From NCBI GenBank assembly GCA_039720395.1, contig CM077833.1:30353478-30417477 (forward strand): a stretch of 64,000 nucleotides of DNA. Direction: 5' to 3'. Below are positions 38,375-49,262 of this stretch, one piece after another. The notes under the pieces were generated by a model. The model searched no databases. It was not told the origin of the DNA and saw only the letters and a list, made by a program, of their open reading frames with translations. Within the stretch, counting starts at the first letter, position 1, and the number at the start of each line of letters is the position of its first letter. The stretch is from Liquidambar formosana. Its lineage: Eukaryota; Streptophyta; Magnoliopsida; Saxifragales; Altingiaceae. A program made the position numbers and the translations under genes.

Positions 38375-41300
38375 TTATTTGTAAACCACATTTCTAGTAT
38401 AGCCAGTGATGCCACATCCAATGTTCTCAATTAGAAATTTCAAGCCCTCACGTGAGGTAACACGTGAGATTGCAACATACAATTGGCCATGGCTGAAAGC
38501 AGGCTTAGGTAAATAAACACCAACCTGTCTAAATGTTTGTCCTTGACTTTTATTTATTGTCATTGCAAAACAAACTTTGATTGGGAATTGTCTTCGTTTT
38601 AGAACGAATGGCCATTTTGACTCTGTTGGGGACATGATTATCCTGGGTATAAAGACTTTGGTTCCTATATTGGTCCCTGTAACTATTTCTGCTTCTATAA
38701 CCTTTGTTGCCAATTGAGTGATTATCAATCTTGTGCCATTGCAAAGTCCCCTTGCTTGATTGATATTTCTTAATAGCATTATAGGAACACCAATATTAAG
38801 TTCAAGCTCATGATTTGGTATTCCTGGGAACTTGAGTGTGTTCAAAAATTCAATGGGGTATAAGACATCTAGCTCTTCACTTGTACTTGATGATTGGCAA
38901 ATTGTATCAGCACTAAAATACTTGTAAGTTTCACCTGGAAGAAATGAAAGAATCCAAGAGTTCATCTCCTCAACACTTTCATTTGTAGGAGCTAATATAG
39001 CTCTCTCTTGAAGGTAGATTGGTTCTTTATAATTCCTCAATAAATCCGGGTAAGTGTTCGACACAATTTGACAAATTGGATCATTTTCTGAAGGAATAAG
39101 CAAATCTTCTGGGATCTTTATGCATGATTCTTCGTCTTCATCGTCCAAAGAAATGGCAGGCAATTTCCCATCTCCAAGATCTAAGACCCATTTGCTAAAA
39201 CTTGACATGGATTCAATAACAGTAGTGTCCATTGATTCTGGTCTTAGTCTCATATTAATGGTAAGAACATAAACATGACAATGACTCCACAACATCGAAC
39301 TGTTGATTGAGGCTTCAACAATGTCTTCCCTACTTCCTTTAGGAACAACTTGTAGTATTTGTCTAAAATCACCACCCAAGACTATTGTTTTGCCCCCAAA
39401 AACCTTCTCATCAGAGTTTGCATCGTTGAATCGCAATAAATCTCTGAAGGTACGATCAACTGCTTCAAAAGCATTCCTATGGTCCATAGGAGCTTCATCC
39501 CAAACAATAAGACTGGTCCTACAAATTAATTCTACTAGTTGAGAACCTTGAGGTATATGACAACATGAATCATCATTAAGATTGATTGGGATTTTAAACC
39601 TTGAATGTGCAGTCCTTCCGCCAGGAAGTAGTAATGCAGCTATTCCAGAAGATGCTACTGCAAGGACAATTTTCCTTTCGGATCGTAGCCGTGCTATTAT
39701 TGTTCTATATAGGTATGTTTTTCCTGTTCCTCCACTTCCATAAATGAAGAAAAGACCACCTTCATTAGTATTTACGACATGTATAACAACATTATAAACT
39801 TCACGCTGTTCAATATTCAAGCCATTGTACAACTGTAAATGTTCATGTGCTAAGATATCCCAATCATAGACCAACTTTTCTAGCAATAATCTATTGTTTA
39901 TCTCTCTCACTAAAGCCATTTCTGGAAAAGGGAGAGTTGGAAAGTCCTTTAGTGACTTTTGGTTTCTATTCAAAATTTTCTCAATTTCATACAAAGTATA
40001 GCTTTGTAATTGTGAATCAGTTAAAGTGAGATCTTGATAAGCAAACATGCGGCGATGCCTATACAAAATATCATCAGACATTAGATGCCAATTTCTGTCC
40101 CATAATTGTAACGGATCAGAAACTTCACAAAATAATAATATTGTAACAAACAGCTCTCGCAGTTGGTGACCAGTAGACCAATGTGCAGCTTCAATAAGCG
40201 CCTCATGCCATTCATTGTCATTATCCAAAAGGCCCAATGCATAACATGTAGCTTTAAAAGTAGGGTGCACAACTCCATTTATAGTCCTAATTTCTTCGTA
40301 ACTTTTTGGACCTCTAATGATATTCAATAGCATTCGAAGATAAAATCTCTCACCAGAAGATGGGTGGGCATAGAAGATTCGACCTATACATCTTCCAGAT
40401 TTTCTTCTAGTCCATATCTTCTCCCTTTGTTGCCAAACCCATTTTGTTGGGAAGTCAGCGTAAGTTAGTTCCCGAGCATCCTCATAGACTTTATTAGCTT
40501 CCATCCATTGAGTAAACATTGTTTTATCAACGTTAAATCTATTAACCACATTTTCCAAATCTTCATGGTCCTCAAATGTAATAGTTTGTTCATTTGGAAG
40601 GTGAAAATTTAGCCTCTCAACTCCTGGATCTCGAAATTGGATGTCGAACTGAAAAATTCTCCAACAAGCTTCAGATGCCGAGATATATCGACAATCTAGG
40701 TAAGTCTTAATTTCATCAACTTCACAGACAACTTGGTGGCCATTTTCTTGATTTGACAAATTTTCCTCAATTATCATGGTAACTCTATCAGGCCCCTTAT
40801 TGATGTACTTAAATAAGTATTTTATGGACCTTGATTGATTACACCATTCAACATTGATATGGGCTTGATATTTCACAATCAAGTCTACGTTATGAGGAAC
40901 CACATATCGGTTGTCAATTTTAACTCCATTTTTAGTGGCTTCCTTCCTATTTTTCCTTCTTCTATACACTGGAAAACCATCTTCACTTATGGTAGTCTCA
41001 TTCCTAAACTTTTTAGGATAATGTTTTGAACATTGTCCATTGACCATGCATGGGGATTTAGGATTTGCTGCACCACATGGTCCATGAATCATAAATTGTA
41101 AAACTGTTTCATGTGCAATAGGGTCATCATTATCATCAGGTATTTCTGCAGATATAATGTTGTCAATCTTAGAAGCAGTCGGATGTTTATCCTCAGAGTG
41201 AAGGAAGAGAAGTATATGAGCATGTGGCAATCCTCTTTTTTGAAACTCAACTGTGTAGATTGCTGTAGATAAGAAAAAGAAATATTAATTTTATTTTTTA

Positions 41301-43643
41301 TTATTTTACTAATTGTATGGTTCCCTCCATTCCTTAATTATTGTCCCCTTTTGGTAAAATAAATATTTTTAGGAAAGTGCATTTAATGTATCCACATTAC
41401 TAATTTGTTTTGATATTTCAAGTTTTCTCAAAATGTAAAAATAAGATTGCTACTTTATTGGATTATTAGATCATCCTAAAATGGAAAGGGGTTCAATGCT
41501 TAAGGGATAGAGGGAGTATTTATGTACTAACATTGAGCATTTGTGAATTGATAATACCTGCTTTAACTCTCCCAAAATGTTTTCCATGTCGTAAGTCCTT
41601 CATTAGCTGGTCCAATTTAACCTTGAAAACGCGAGCAACAATGTCCGGTCTATCTTCTACCTTTTGACCAGGTATTAATTCTAGGAAATGTTGAATCTCT
41701 GGCCATTTTGGATTACATGTGAATGTAAGAAATAAATCAGGTGGTCCAGCCCATTTGCAAATTGCCATTGCATCTTGGTAATTTTGTATCATGTATCGAG
41801 GACTACCAGTAAAGGTTGATGGCAACACAATTCGTCGTCCAGCTGATGCAGGAGTTGTGTCACCCCTAACAACAACATCTTTCAATCCTTTGTATAACTC
41901 CGCTCTTAATTTCTTTTGATTATTTCGTACCCAACTAAGTCTTTCCTCTTCAATGCAGGTGTAGGCATCAACAATGTATTGTTAAAATAATCGTCCTCCT
42001 CGAATTAATGTGTCACCTTCATTTGATCTTTGTTGAATTCTAAAGGCATAATACTCTCGTATAGACACACGATTTCTTTTTCTTCTTCTACTTCCATCAA
42101 TATCCCTATACAATATATCAGTCCTATACCCATCTTATGCATAAGGGAATAAAAGAGGATACTGCATAGCCATAAAACTTGGGTGTAACTCAGTTATTCT
42201 TCGTAGACCTGTTGCCCTGTCTTCAACGATAACGTCTCGATGGGCTGTTTTTTCGCCAAGATCTCCAGCAACTAATGCTGCAACTTCAGAGGAAGTAGGT
42301 AAGTTATAGTATCTTCCATCAGTTTGCCTAGTTCCAATAAGGCGTATACGAACAGGAAGATAACTTGATTGTTGGAATCGTTCCTTTGCTATTCGAAATA
42401 CTTTAGCAAGCTCATTATGTTCATTTAGCATCTTTAACAATCCTTCTACAATGAGCGGATCTATGTTGCTTGTAGTGTCATCTCGACATATTGCATTTAT
42501 CCTATTCGACACTTCATTTTCCGTGTCATAGATGTATAACTGGGCAAACTTAGGACTTCGTCCAGGTGTTGGTAGTAATGACCCAATTCTGTGATAATTT
42601 TGCCCATTAATGCGGAAGACATATGGTCCACTCCCATCATTGATTTCATTATCAATAACACCACCCATAGATGTAAAGGCAAACATTGAATTGTATGCTC
42701 TTATGCTCTCCTTAAATTTTATTGATCTTCGTCCACCACGATAGTCCAATAGGTGATCTAGAAACTCTGGAGTTTTTCTAAGAAGAGGTAATAGAACTTT
42801 TCCCTCTTGGCAACAAATTGAAAACTTTGGATCAGAAATCTTCTTAGACTTTAGGGTTCGTTCTTCATACCATACAATCGCTTGGCAATATGGACATATC
42901 TTTGTTGGTTCTCCAAAACTCCATGGTTGTGTAAAAATCCCTATTTTTTTTTATAAAAATAAAAAATAAATAAATAAAAAAGGTAAGATGTTACTATGGA
43001 TTTTCTATAGTCATAACTTAAATTTAATTTAGTTATCAACATACATACTTTTACAGTTTCGTCGACCATCTTCTCGTCTTGTATGTTCTATGCTCTCCTC
43101 ATCAAGTCGAATTTCATCATGATCATCTGTTTGTATGTAATGTTTACCAAAGGATGTTAGTAATGTAACTTTGATTAATCTTTTAGCTAGTAGTATATTA
43201 GTTAAATATATTAGTTGTCACTATTTACCTGGGAGGGACTCATTCATTTCCAAAGTATCAAATTCCATGTTAATATCAAGTGGAACACATGGCCTTATAT
43301 CTCGCAAGTCCAGCTGATGATTTCCTATTCGTCTTTCAGAAGAAGTTTCATTTCCACATGGCATCGATGGAATGGACTGCGAGTTATCATCTCCATGGGC
43401 AATAGAATTTAAAAGATAGCCAGACATATTTGTTGTGTTCTCGATTGTACCATCTTGATTTACGATAGTGTGACTAAACACGTTCATTGTATCTCCTATT
43501 TGGTAACCAAAGTTATTGGCTGGAGAGCTTGTATTTATGTGATTTTGAAGTAATGCTCTCATCCTGTTTCTTCGTTGGGCTATAATATATCTTCTTAGTA
43601 ATCTTTTTTGTCTAGCTTGGTTTCTACGCTGATCAAAATCCAT
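38375..43643 (-). pseudogene. Helitron Rep/helicase (PIF1-like), Rep part with stop codons
   Basis: Coding blocks on the minus strand run from MDFDQRRNQARQKRL (43,643) to the stop at 38,375. The N-terminal part (about 42,940-41,558) matches Helitron_like_N: YNSMFAFTSMGG, RIGSLLPTPGRSPKFAQLY, LELIPGQKVEDRPDIVARVF. An intron (41,557-41,263) precedes the Rep HUH motif (KRGLPHAHILLF) and the tyrosine motif SIKYLFKYINKGPDR. The helicase follows, with Walker A GSGGTGKT, Walker B LIVWDEAPM, GGDFRQILQVVPKG, TINKSQGQTF and YVAISRVTSREGLK. The exon 38,375-41,262 is open throughout, but TAA codons occur after LLFPYA (about 42,135) and after GGRLF (about 41,980). Full-length Rep is therefore not made unless by readthrough. 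The role is nicking and unwinding in rolling-circle transposition. Confidence 0.9.
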
Positions 43644-43691
43644 TTTGCTGTTTAAAGGCAGGAAATATAAAAGTTAACTTTTTTGAATTAG

Positions 43692-43722
<31 letters not shown>

Positions 43723-44383
43723 TGATAGTGTCCAATTAGACCCATCGATTAAAACTAACAGCTGACATTAAAAATGTATAATGAACAAAACATAAAGAAA
43801 TAATGAAATCACAGTACTCAATATGAATAAAATATTATATACAACATGTACTTAAGAGCAAACAATAGGTAGACTACTTAGTACTATATAAGAAAGAATA
43901 ATAAGTTTAAATTCAATTGGTTGCAAAATATGTAAGTTCAGCTGTTTTCAATAATAAATAAAACAACAATGAATTACGACTATAAATTATGTTACCTGAT
44001 GTGCTCTGTTCCATTGAGCTAACTCTTTTTATTTGCAAGTTTAAGTTTGAAAGCTAAACCTGAAATTAAGAGGAACTATTTTTAATAATGGCAATATTAA
44101 AGATGAACAGTGACCATTAAATTCAAATGAAGTGAATAATGCGTTCAATTAATTAGCAGAGAGGAACACGATCTATGGAAGCATTTAGAAGCTTCACCCA
44201 TATATTCAAAATCTGGAAGAACTATTACAGAATTTGTAAACACATAATAGATACATAATTTCAAAAGTGATACAAAATGTGTCTCTCGGTATTCTTCCAT
44301 TATAAACACATTCTTTAATCATTACTATTTCATTAAGATTTAGTTCTTACAAAGTTTAGCTCTCTATTTACTACTAATAGAAA

Positions 44384-44839
44384 TTATTTCCCTAAACATG
44401 TACTTTCTTCATCGCTGAGCTCTCCTTTAAGTCGCAAATTTTCGGTTCGAAGAATCCTATTCTCTTCTTGAAGAATCTTATTCTCCTCGAGAATTTCTTC
44501 GTAGAAGATCGTGAGACGGGTATTATTATATTGGAGCATTTGCACATCCTCATAATTGCAATCTTTGATGCGAAAGCCATAAACATCCCTTAAATATAAA
44601 ACTGTCTTCTTGGCTGCATCTTCTTCTGAATCATCTTTGTTTCTCGTTCCTTTACCTCTAAAATATAAAGTGTCTCCTTCCAGGATAAGTTTGGCAATTG
44701 CATAAAATTCACTATCTTTTAGCTTGTGATCATACGCGACAGGTGGTAGCCTCAATTTTGCAATTACTTTGTTTAAGTAGGCTTTAAAAGAAATTGGAAT
44801 TTCAACTCCTTGGAAGTCTGTCATGTATATCTCCTCCAT
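44384..44839 (-). CDS. dsRNA-binding-motif-like, coiled-coil protein inside the Helitron
   Basis: An uninterrupted exon encodes about 151 residues from MEEIYMTDFQG. An acceptor AG shortly upstream (near 44,870) suggests a further 5' exon. Residues about 15-80 look like a double-stranded RNA-binding motif: FKAYLNKVIAKLRLPPVAYD (helix 1 and strand), an internal YFRGKGTRNK, and the C-terminal helix SEEDAAKKTVLYL with the expected Ala-Ala-Lys-Lys. A leucine-rich coiled coil follows (EEILEENKILQEENRIL...LRLKGEL). It is not a standard Helitron gene, so it is either a captured host gene or an accessory gene of this lineage. Family assignment rests on motif reading and needs a profile search. Confidence 0.55.
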   Translation of the reverse strand: MEEIYMTDFQGVEIPISFKAYLNKVIAKLRLPPVAYDHKLKDSEFYAIAKLILEGDTLYFRGKGTRNKDDSEEDAAKKTVLYLRDVYGFRIKDCNYEDVQMLQYNNTRLTIFYEEILEENKILQEENRILRTENLRLKGELSDEESTCLGK

Positions 44840-45710
44840 TTGTTGATAAGAAGCAATTTGTAGTCTATTAAAAAATAGAGAACATATGAAATTCAATATT
44901 AAATTTGAAATTTATAATTGCATACCAAGAAGGAAAAAAAAAAAAAAAAAACTGAGAAGGACAACAATTTCCTAGGAAGAACAAATCTATGCTAATAAGT
45001 GGTATAATACACCATATATTAAATTGCTTAAAAATGTAGTGTGCCATACAAACTGGTTGAAAAAAACTATTGTTTTCCATGACTGGAAAATTTGGATTCT
45101 CTCAACCCAATTTATTTGATTGACTGGGTTAGTAGGATAAGAGTGTAGGCCAAAGTGTGGGCTTAAGTAGCATTTCCTTTTAATGGTCAGTATCTTTTAT
45201 TAATTTGAGCCTAACTTTGCTTCACCAAATTAATTATGATGGTAGCAATATTAGTGAATGATGTTGAAATTTCATCCTAGTCTAAATCTCTCTTGAAAAT
45301 CTCTCATTCAAACGCACCACTATTTTCGGCTATTTTATTTTGTCAAAAATATCTTATAACACTATCTACATGTGAAGTTGGGCTTAACTCACTTAACTCA
45401 TTATTAAGGGGCTCCTTAATTACGACTCATTAGAGTAAAGGAGTCTCCTTGGGCTTCCTCAACGGACCAGCTCAAACCCGTGCTTGAATGGTTTAGCAAT
45501 TTGGCCATTTAGCAGAGCAATTTACACCTTGACCGATTTATTGTAAAAGTTGCAACCAAACAAACCGAATCAGATATTTTCATGGAAGGGTGTAGATCTT
45601 CCAAACACATCTCTCTCACCCATTTACCCACGTCTCTTTTCTCTCTCTCTCTCTCTCTCAAACACACTTTTCTCTCTTTCTTTCTCTCTAACAGTCTCTG
45701 TAACCCAAAA

Positions 45711-45734
45711 CCCCCCCCCCCCCCCCCCCCCCCC
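45711..45734. repeat. 24-base poly-C run
   Basis: Twenty-four consecutive C residues lie in the CT-rich leader of the captured NRS/ER fragment. Its length is prone to error in assembly. Confidence 0.9.
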
Positions 45735-45882
45735 ATCAATATAGACCAAGAACCCACCCTAGCTATATCCCCTCATCCCTCAACGACCCCTCACAGGCTT
45801 TGTTTACCCCATTGTCCCCTCTCAACACAGACGAACACTCAATTCCTCTATCCTCTCTCCTCTCTCTCTCTATCTATCCGTC

Positions 45883-46289
45883 ATGGGTTTTGCCAGCAAA
45901 CGGCTCATCAGCATCAGGGAAGCCATTCAGGTTCCTGATCTACGGCCGTACAGCCTGGATAGGCAGCTTATGGCTCCGGCCGCCTCGAGAACCGCGGCTC
46001 CTTAGAAGCTGACCTCGCCGCCGTCAAGCCCACACACGTCTTCAACGCCGCCAGCGTCACCGGCCGCCCCAACGTCTACTGGTGCGAATCCATGAGGTCG
46101 AGACCATCCGAACCAATGTGGTGGGGAAGGTAACCCTGGCCGATGTTTGCAGAGATAAAGGCTTGGTCTTGATCAACTACCCCACGGTTTGTATATTCAA
46201 GAACGATTCGGATCAACCGATTGGGACGGGGATCGGGTTCAAGGAGCAGGATTCTCCTAACTTCATTGGTTCCTTAGACGAACGCCATG
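45883..46289 (+). pseudogene. captured exon 1 of NRS/ER (UDP-rhamnose synthase, epimerase/reductase)
   Basis: Three reading-frame pieces match the N-terminal half of the plant 3,5-epimerase/4-reductase that completes UDP-L-rhamnose synthesis. They are FRFLIYGRTAWIGS (the Rossmann start), then YGSGRLENRGSLEADLAAVK with HVFNAASVTGRPNV, then VETIRTNVVGKVTLADVCRDKGLVLINY with GTGIGFKEQDSPNF. A deletion removes about 14 codons after WIGS, and single-base changes shift the frame near 45,895 and 46,092. The fragment ends at a splice donor (ATG/GTAAATG at 46,289). A CT-rich leader precedes it. It lies inside the Helitron in the direction opposite to Rep/helicase, so gene capture by the transposon is the simplest explanation. 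It cannot make an active enzyme. Confidence 0.88.
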
Positions 46290-47430
46290 GTAAATGTCCT
46301 TTTTTTTTCGTTTTAATTTAATTTCAATTTTATATGTTTGTGTGTGTTTGTATATGTGTGCAGTTTGAGGTTTTCAGAGAGATCTTGATTTGAAGTTTTG
46401 GATAATTTTGGCTATAATTGGTTCTATATGTATGTATGGAGAGTTTTTTGTTTTTTATTTTTTCCGATCATTTATTATTTACTTGTTTGGTTGCATAGAA
46501 AATGTAAAGTTGCTGCCTTTTTCCTATGGTTTTTTCCTTTGGTGAGCTTTTCTTCGTCCCCACTTGCATATATTTTTTGCTTAACTGGGGCGTTATTGTT
46601 ATGCTCTTATTTGGTTCCCTAGATACATAGTTTGCCTCTTTTAACTTTGAATCTTTTATTATATTCTATATTAGAAATCAGAACATGATCTAGAATCATT
46701 AATTTGCATGCATTCACACAAATAAGGTTTTAAAATCAAATAGAGAAAGACCTGAAATTATCTTGCATATGAATGTTTACTTCTGAATTGGGTTTTTTTT
46801 TATTGCCGAGAAAGTTAAGTAATATATATATATATATATACACATATATTGAAGAAAACCAAATTCTAATGCTATTTGAGTTTGAGGATGCTAGATTAAC
46901 TAATTGAAACAAATATTGAATGTGAGATTTATTGACCAAATGTTATAAAATATTTGAAATATTTGAAAGTGGCCAAGAGATTAAAACCTGATGATTAATA
47001 CCTGATGAGTTGAATAACACCAATTCTGCTGTCAGTATCCAATCCAAGCCAGTTGATGGAAAGAGTAAATGCCGAGAAAAAAGAAGTGAAGAGTCTGGAG
47101 TATAAATGGTGTAAATGGAGCATTAAATAGAGCTTGCTATTTTCTTTAGATTTCTGGAAAGTTCCTTCTTCTGTGGTGAGAACGTGTGTGCATTTATTAA
47201 GAGAAAGACAAAAAATCTGTGCATTTATTAGAGGAGAAGATTGAATTGCTGTATTTGGTGAGAATATTTTTATATTTATTAAAAGATGAGATAAAATATA
47301 TGTGCATTTGGTGAGAATGTCTGGGCATTTATTAAGAAAGAGTAAGAGAGAAGAAGATATCTTTCCATTTTTTCTCTTTTTTTTCCTTTGCTTTCTTTTA
47401 TGGTGTCTTTCAATGTTTAGATTTCTGAAG
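46290..47430. other. Helitron interior: probable captured intron and filler
   Basis: AT-rich DNA follows the splice donor of the NRS/ER fragment, so at least its first part is probably the captured intron 1. No coding region is recognised. A (TA)n stretch lies near 46,820-46,840. Motifs like GTGTGCATTTATTA, which recur in the following repeats, already appear from about 47,185. Confidence 0.4.
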
Positions 47431-47439
47431 AGTTTTTTT

Positions 47440-48075
47440 TTAACAATGTGTATGCATTTAGTAGAGCAGGTATATGTGTGTGAGGGGGAGTGAGAGAGAG
47501 GACGAAGGTAGGAAGAGGGAAGACAGCATATGCGGAGAGAGATTTGATGTTGACTGGGCCTTAGTTCAAAAGCTCTAATGATTTCTCTCTCTCTTTTTTT
47601 TAAATTTATTTACTTATTTCATTTCTGTATTTTAGCTCTATCTTCTCGAGAGTTCTTTAAATGTGTATGCATTTATTAGCACAGATATGTGTATGAGAGT
47701 GAGAGAGAGGACGAAGGGAGGGGGAGAGGGAAGAAAGCATATCTCTATGCAAAGAGAGATTTGATGTTGATGTTCAGGTTGACTGGGCCTTCGTTCAAAA
47801 GGTGTAATGATTTCTTTTTTCCCCATTTATGTATTGTAGCTCTCTTTTTTTTCTATGGCTCACTGTTTCTTTAAATGTGTGTGCATTTATTAGAAGAGGT
47901 ATGTGTGTGTGAGAGTGAGAGAGAGAGAGGACAAAGGGAGGGGGAGGAGAGGGAAGAAAGCAGATCTCTATGTAAAGAGAGATTTGATGTTGACTGGGCC
48001 TTAGTTCAAAAGGTGTAATGATTTCTTTTTTCCCATTTTTGTATTGTAGCTCTCTTTTTTTCCTATGGCTCACTG
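47440..48075. repeat. three-copy tandem repeat, about 215-bp unit
   Basis: Three units share the order AATGTGTRTGCATTTATTAG, GTGTGAGAGTGAGAGAGAGG, GAAGAAAGCATAT, GAGATTTGATGTTGACTGG, GCCTT.GTTCAAAAG and TGTAATGATTTCTTTTTT. The string GATTTGATGTTGA recurs near 47,541, 47,757 and 47,980. Units 2 and 3 are closest to each other. The array lies between the captured gene piece and the Helitron 5' end. Confidence 0.85.
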
Positions 48076-48274
48076 TTTAAGATTAGCTCAATATTTCAGA
48101 AAATTGTTAAAATATTTTTCTTTTTGCAGGTGTGTGTGAGAGAGATAGAAAGAGGCAGGAAGATTTTGCTTTGATAGAGTCAAAGAAACGGGAACAAATA
48201 CTGAAGCTATTGGAAATGGTGACATGTAGCAGCCAAGTTTTTGTGGATGCTCACTCCTCTTTGTGGGTTTTTTT

Positions 48275-48424
48275 TTATTTTTATTTAATCAGGCTTCTTA
48301 TTTCTGTGTAGTTGGGTGAATTTTTTTTTTATTTTATTCTTAATTTTTTCTTGTTTTGAGCTATGGATCTAAGGGCATTTTTTATTTTTTTATTTTCCTG
48401 AGTTGGAGTTGGAAACGGAACTCT

Positions 48425-48468
<44 letters not shown>

Positions 48469-48565
48469 CATGCTTCTTATTTCTGTGAGCCATGAATCTA
48501 AGGGCATTTTTTATTTTTTATTTTCCTGAGTTGGAGTTGGAAACGGAACTCTAAATTTAGTGAAT
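48275..48565. repeat. two-copy tandem repeat ending in (AG)n
   Basis: Two units share CTTCTTATTTCTGTG, ATCTAAGGGCATTTTTTATT, TTTTCCTGAGTTGGAGTTGG and AAACGGAACTCTAAATT, each followed by a long AG run (about 48,429-48,462 and 48,571-48,596). Confidence 0.85.
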
Positions 48566-48599
48566 GAAGGAGAGAGAGAGAGAGAGAGAGAGAGAGACG

Positions 48600-48767
48600 G
48601 ACAGGGAGGGGGTGCAGTGGAGTGGATAGGTACTGGCATTATAGAGAGGGTCTCAGGGAGAGAGAAGAGAAAAAAAAAAAAAAAGAGAAAAAAAGAGAGA
48701 TGGTGCAGTGGAGTGGGTGGGAACCAATCAGATCCCTAACAAAAGAGGGAAAAAAAAAAAAAAAAAA

Positions 48768-48799
<32 letters not shown>

Positions 48800-48980
48800 T
48801 ACACAAAATTTACTCACTGAACAAAGGTTGACTTCCTTTCGGTTGGATAGGTACTGTCATTATAGAGGGTCTCAGAGTGAGAAGAGGAGCAATAGTTCCT
48901 TAAGAGAGAGAGAGAGAGAGAGAGACGGTGCAGGGGAGTGGTGGAACCAATCAGATCTCTAACAAAAGAGGAAAAAAAAA
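48600..48980. repeat. two-copy subterminal repeat near the Helitron 5' end
   Basis: Both copies hold GGATAGGTACTG.CATTATAG, GAGGGTCTCAG, an AG or GA run, GGTGCAG.GGAGTGG, GGAACCAATCAGAT and CTCTAACAAAAGAGG-type strings followed by an A-run. Copy 1 lies at about 48,622-48,770 and copy 2 at about 48,845-48,985. Subterminal repeats near a Helitron 5' end could be recognised by Rep, but this is inference. Confidence 0.8.
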
Positions 48981-49016
48981 AAAAAAAAAGAAAAAACACA
49001 AAATTTACACGTGGCG

Positions 49017-49059
49017 TTAAAGGAGGCAACTTTCCTCCGTTTTAGATATATTATATAGA
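49017..49059 (-). repeat. Helitron 5' terminus
   Basis: On the minus strand the element begins TCTATATAATATATCTAAAA, followed by CGGAGGAAAGTTGCCTCC, which contains the inverted repeat GGAGG...CCTCC. The TC start preceded by host A is the canonical Helitron 5' end. Confidence 0.85.
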
Positions 49060-49170
49060 TCGGTTCTTAACATGTTATCCATCTGATTTGAGTATGAGCA
49101 CAGCTGATCAACACTAGTTTCGAAGCATAATAAAAACAAAAAAGTTGAAATATTTTTCACACATTTGACA

Positions 49171-49262
49171 GGATGGAACTCGGGCCCGACCCGCTCAGTT
49201 GTCAACTTGCCGCTGCTCTTAAAGAGGTTTTCCGGCTACTGTCCGCCGATATCTCCAATCAG
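49171..49262 (+). other. orphan exon-like segment next to the Helitron
   Basis: A GC-richer block lies between an acceptor-like TTTGACAG and a donor-like CAATCAG/GTGAGC. It encodes MELGPDPLSCQLAAALKEVF and about ten more residues. I do not recognise the family. It lies about 110 bases outside the Helitron 5' end and could be a first or isolated exon of a gene split by insertions. Confidence 0.25.

Larger units (their letters stand above)
35277..49059 (-). mobile_element. 13.8-kb Helitron with Rep/helicase, RPA-like and dsRBD-like genes
   Basis: Read on the minus strand, the element starts TCTATATAATATATCTAAAA at 49,059. It ends with the hairpin CCCGTGCATTGCACGGG followed by TTAGTAACTAG at 35,277. 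The host flanks are A (5') and T (3'), the expected AT target, with no duplication and no inverted repeats. It carries, in transcription order on the minus strand, a dsRBD-like gene, the Rep/helicase gene and an RPA-like gene. A captured NRS/ER piece lies on the opposite strand near its 5' end, with long GA-rich tandem repeats. Premature stops in Rep and RPA suggest this copy no longer moves by itself. Pairing of the two termini is inferred from orientation, flanks and gene content. Confidence 0.85.

Noticed and set aside
45070..45140. Helitron 5' end near 45.1 kb, just upstream of the dsRBD-like gene
   Set aside because: No TCTATA-type terminus with host A is present there, whereas 49,059 has a canonical one in the right orientation.
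45582..45938. Proline/serine-rich frame in the CT-rich leader
   Set aside because: It is produced by CT and C microsatellites and overlaps the captured NRS/ER leader.
47440..48980. Regular repeats as a CRISPR-like array
   Set aside because: The units are long, directly abutting, GA-rich tandem repeats without unique spacers, in a plant Helitron.
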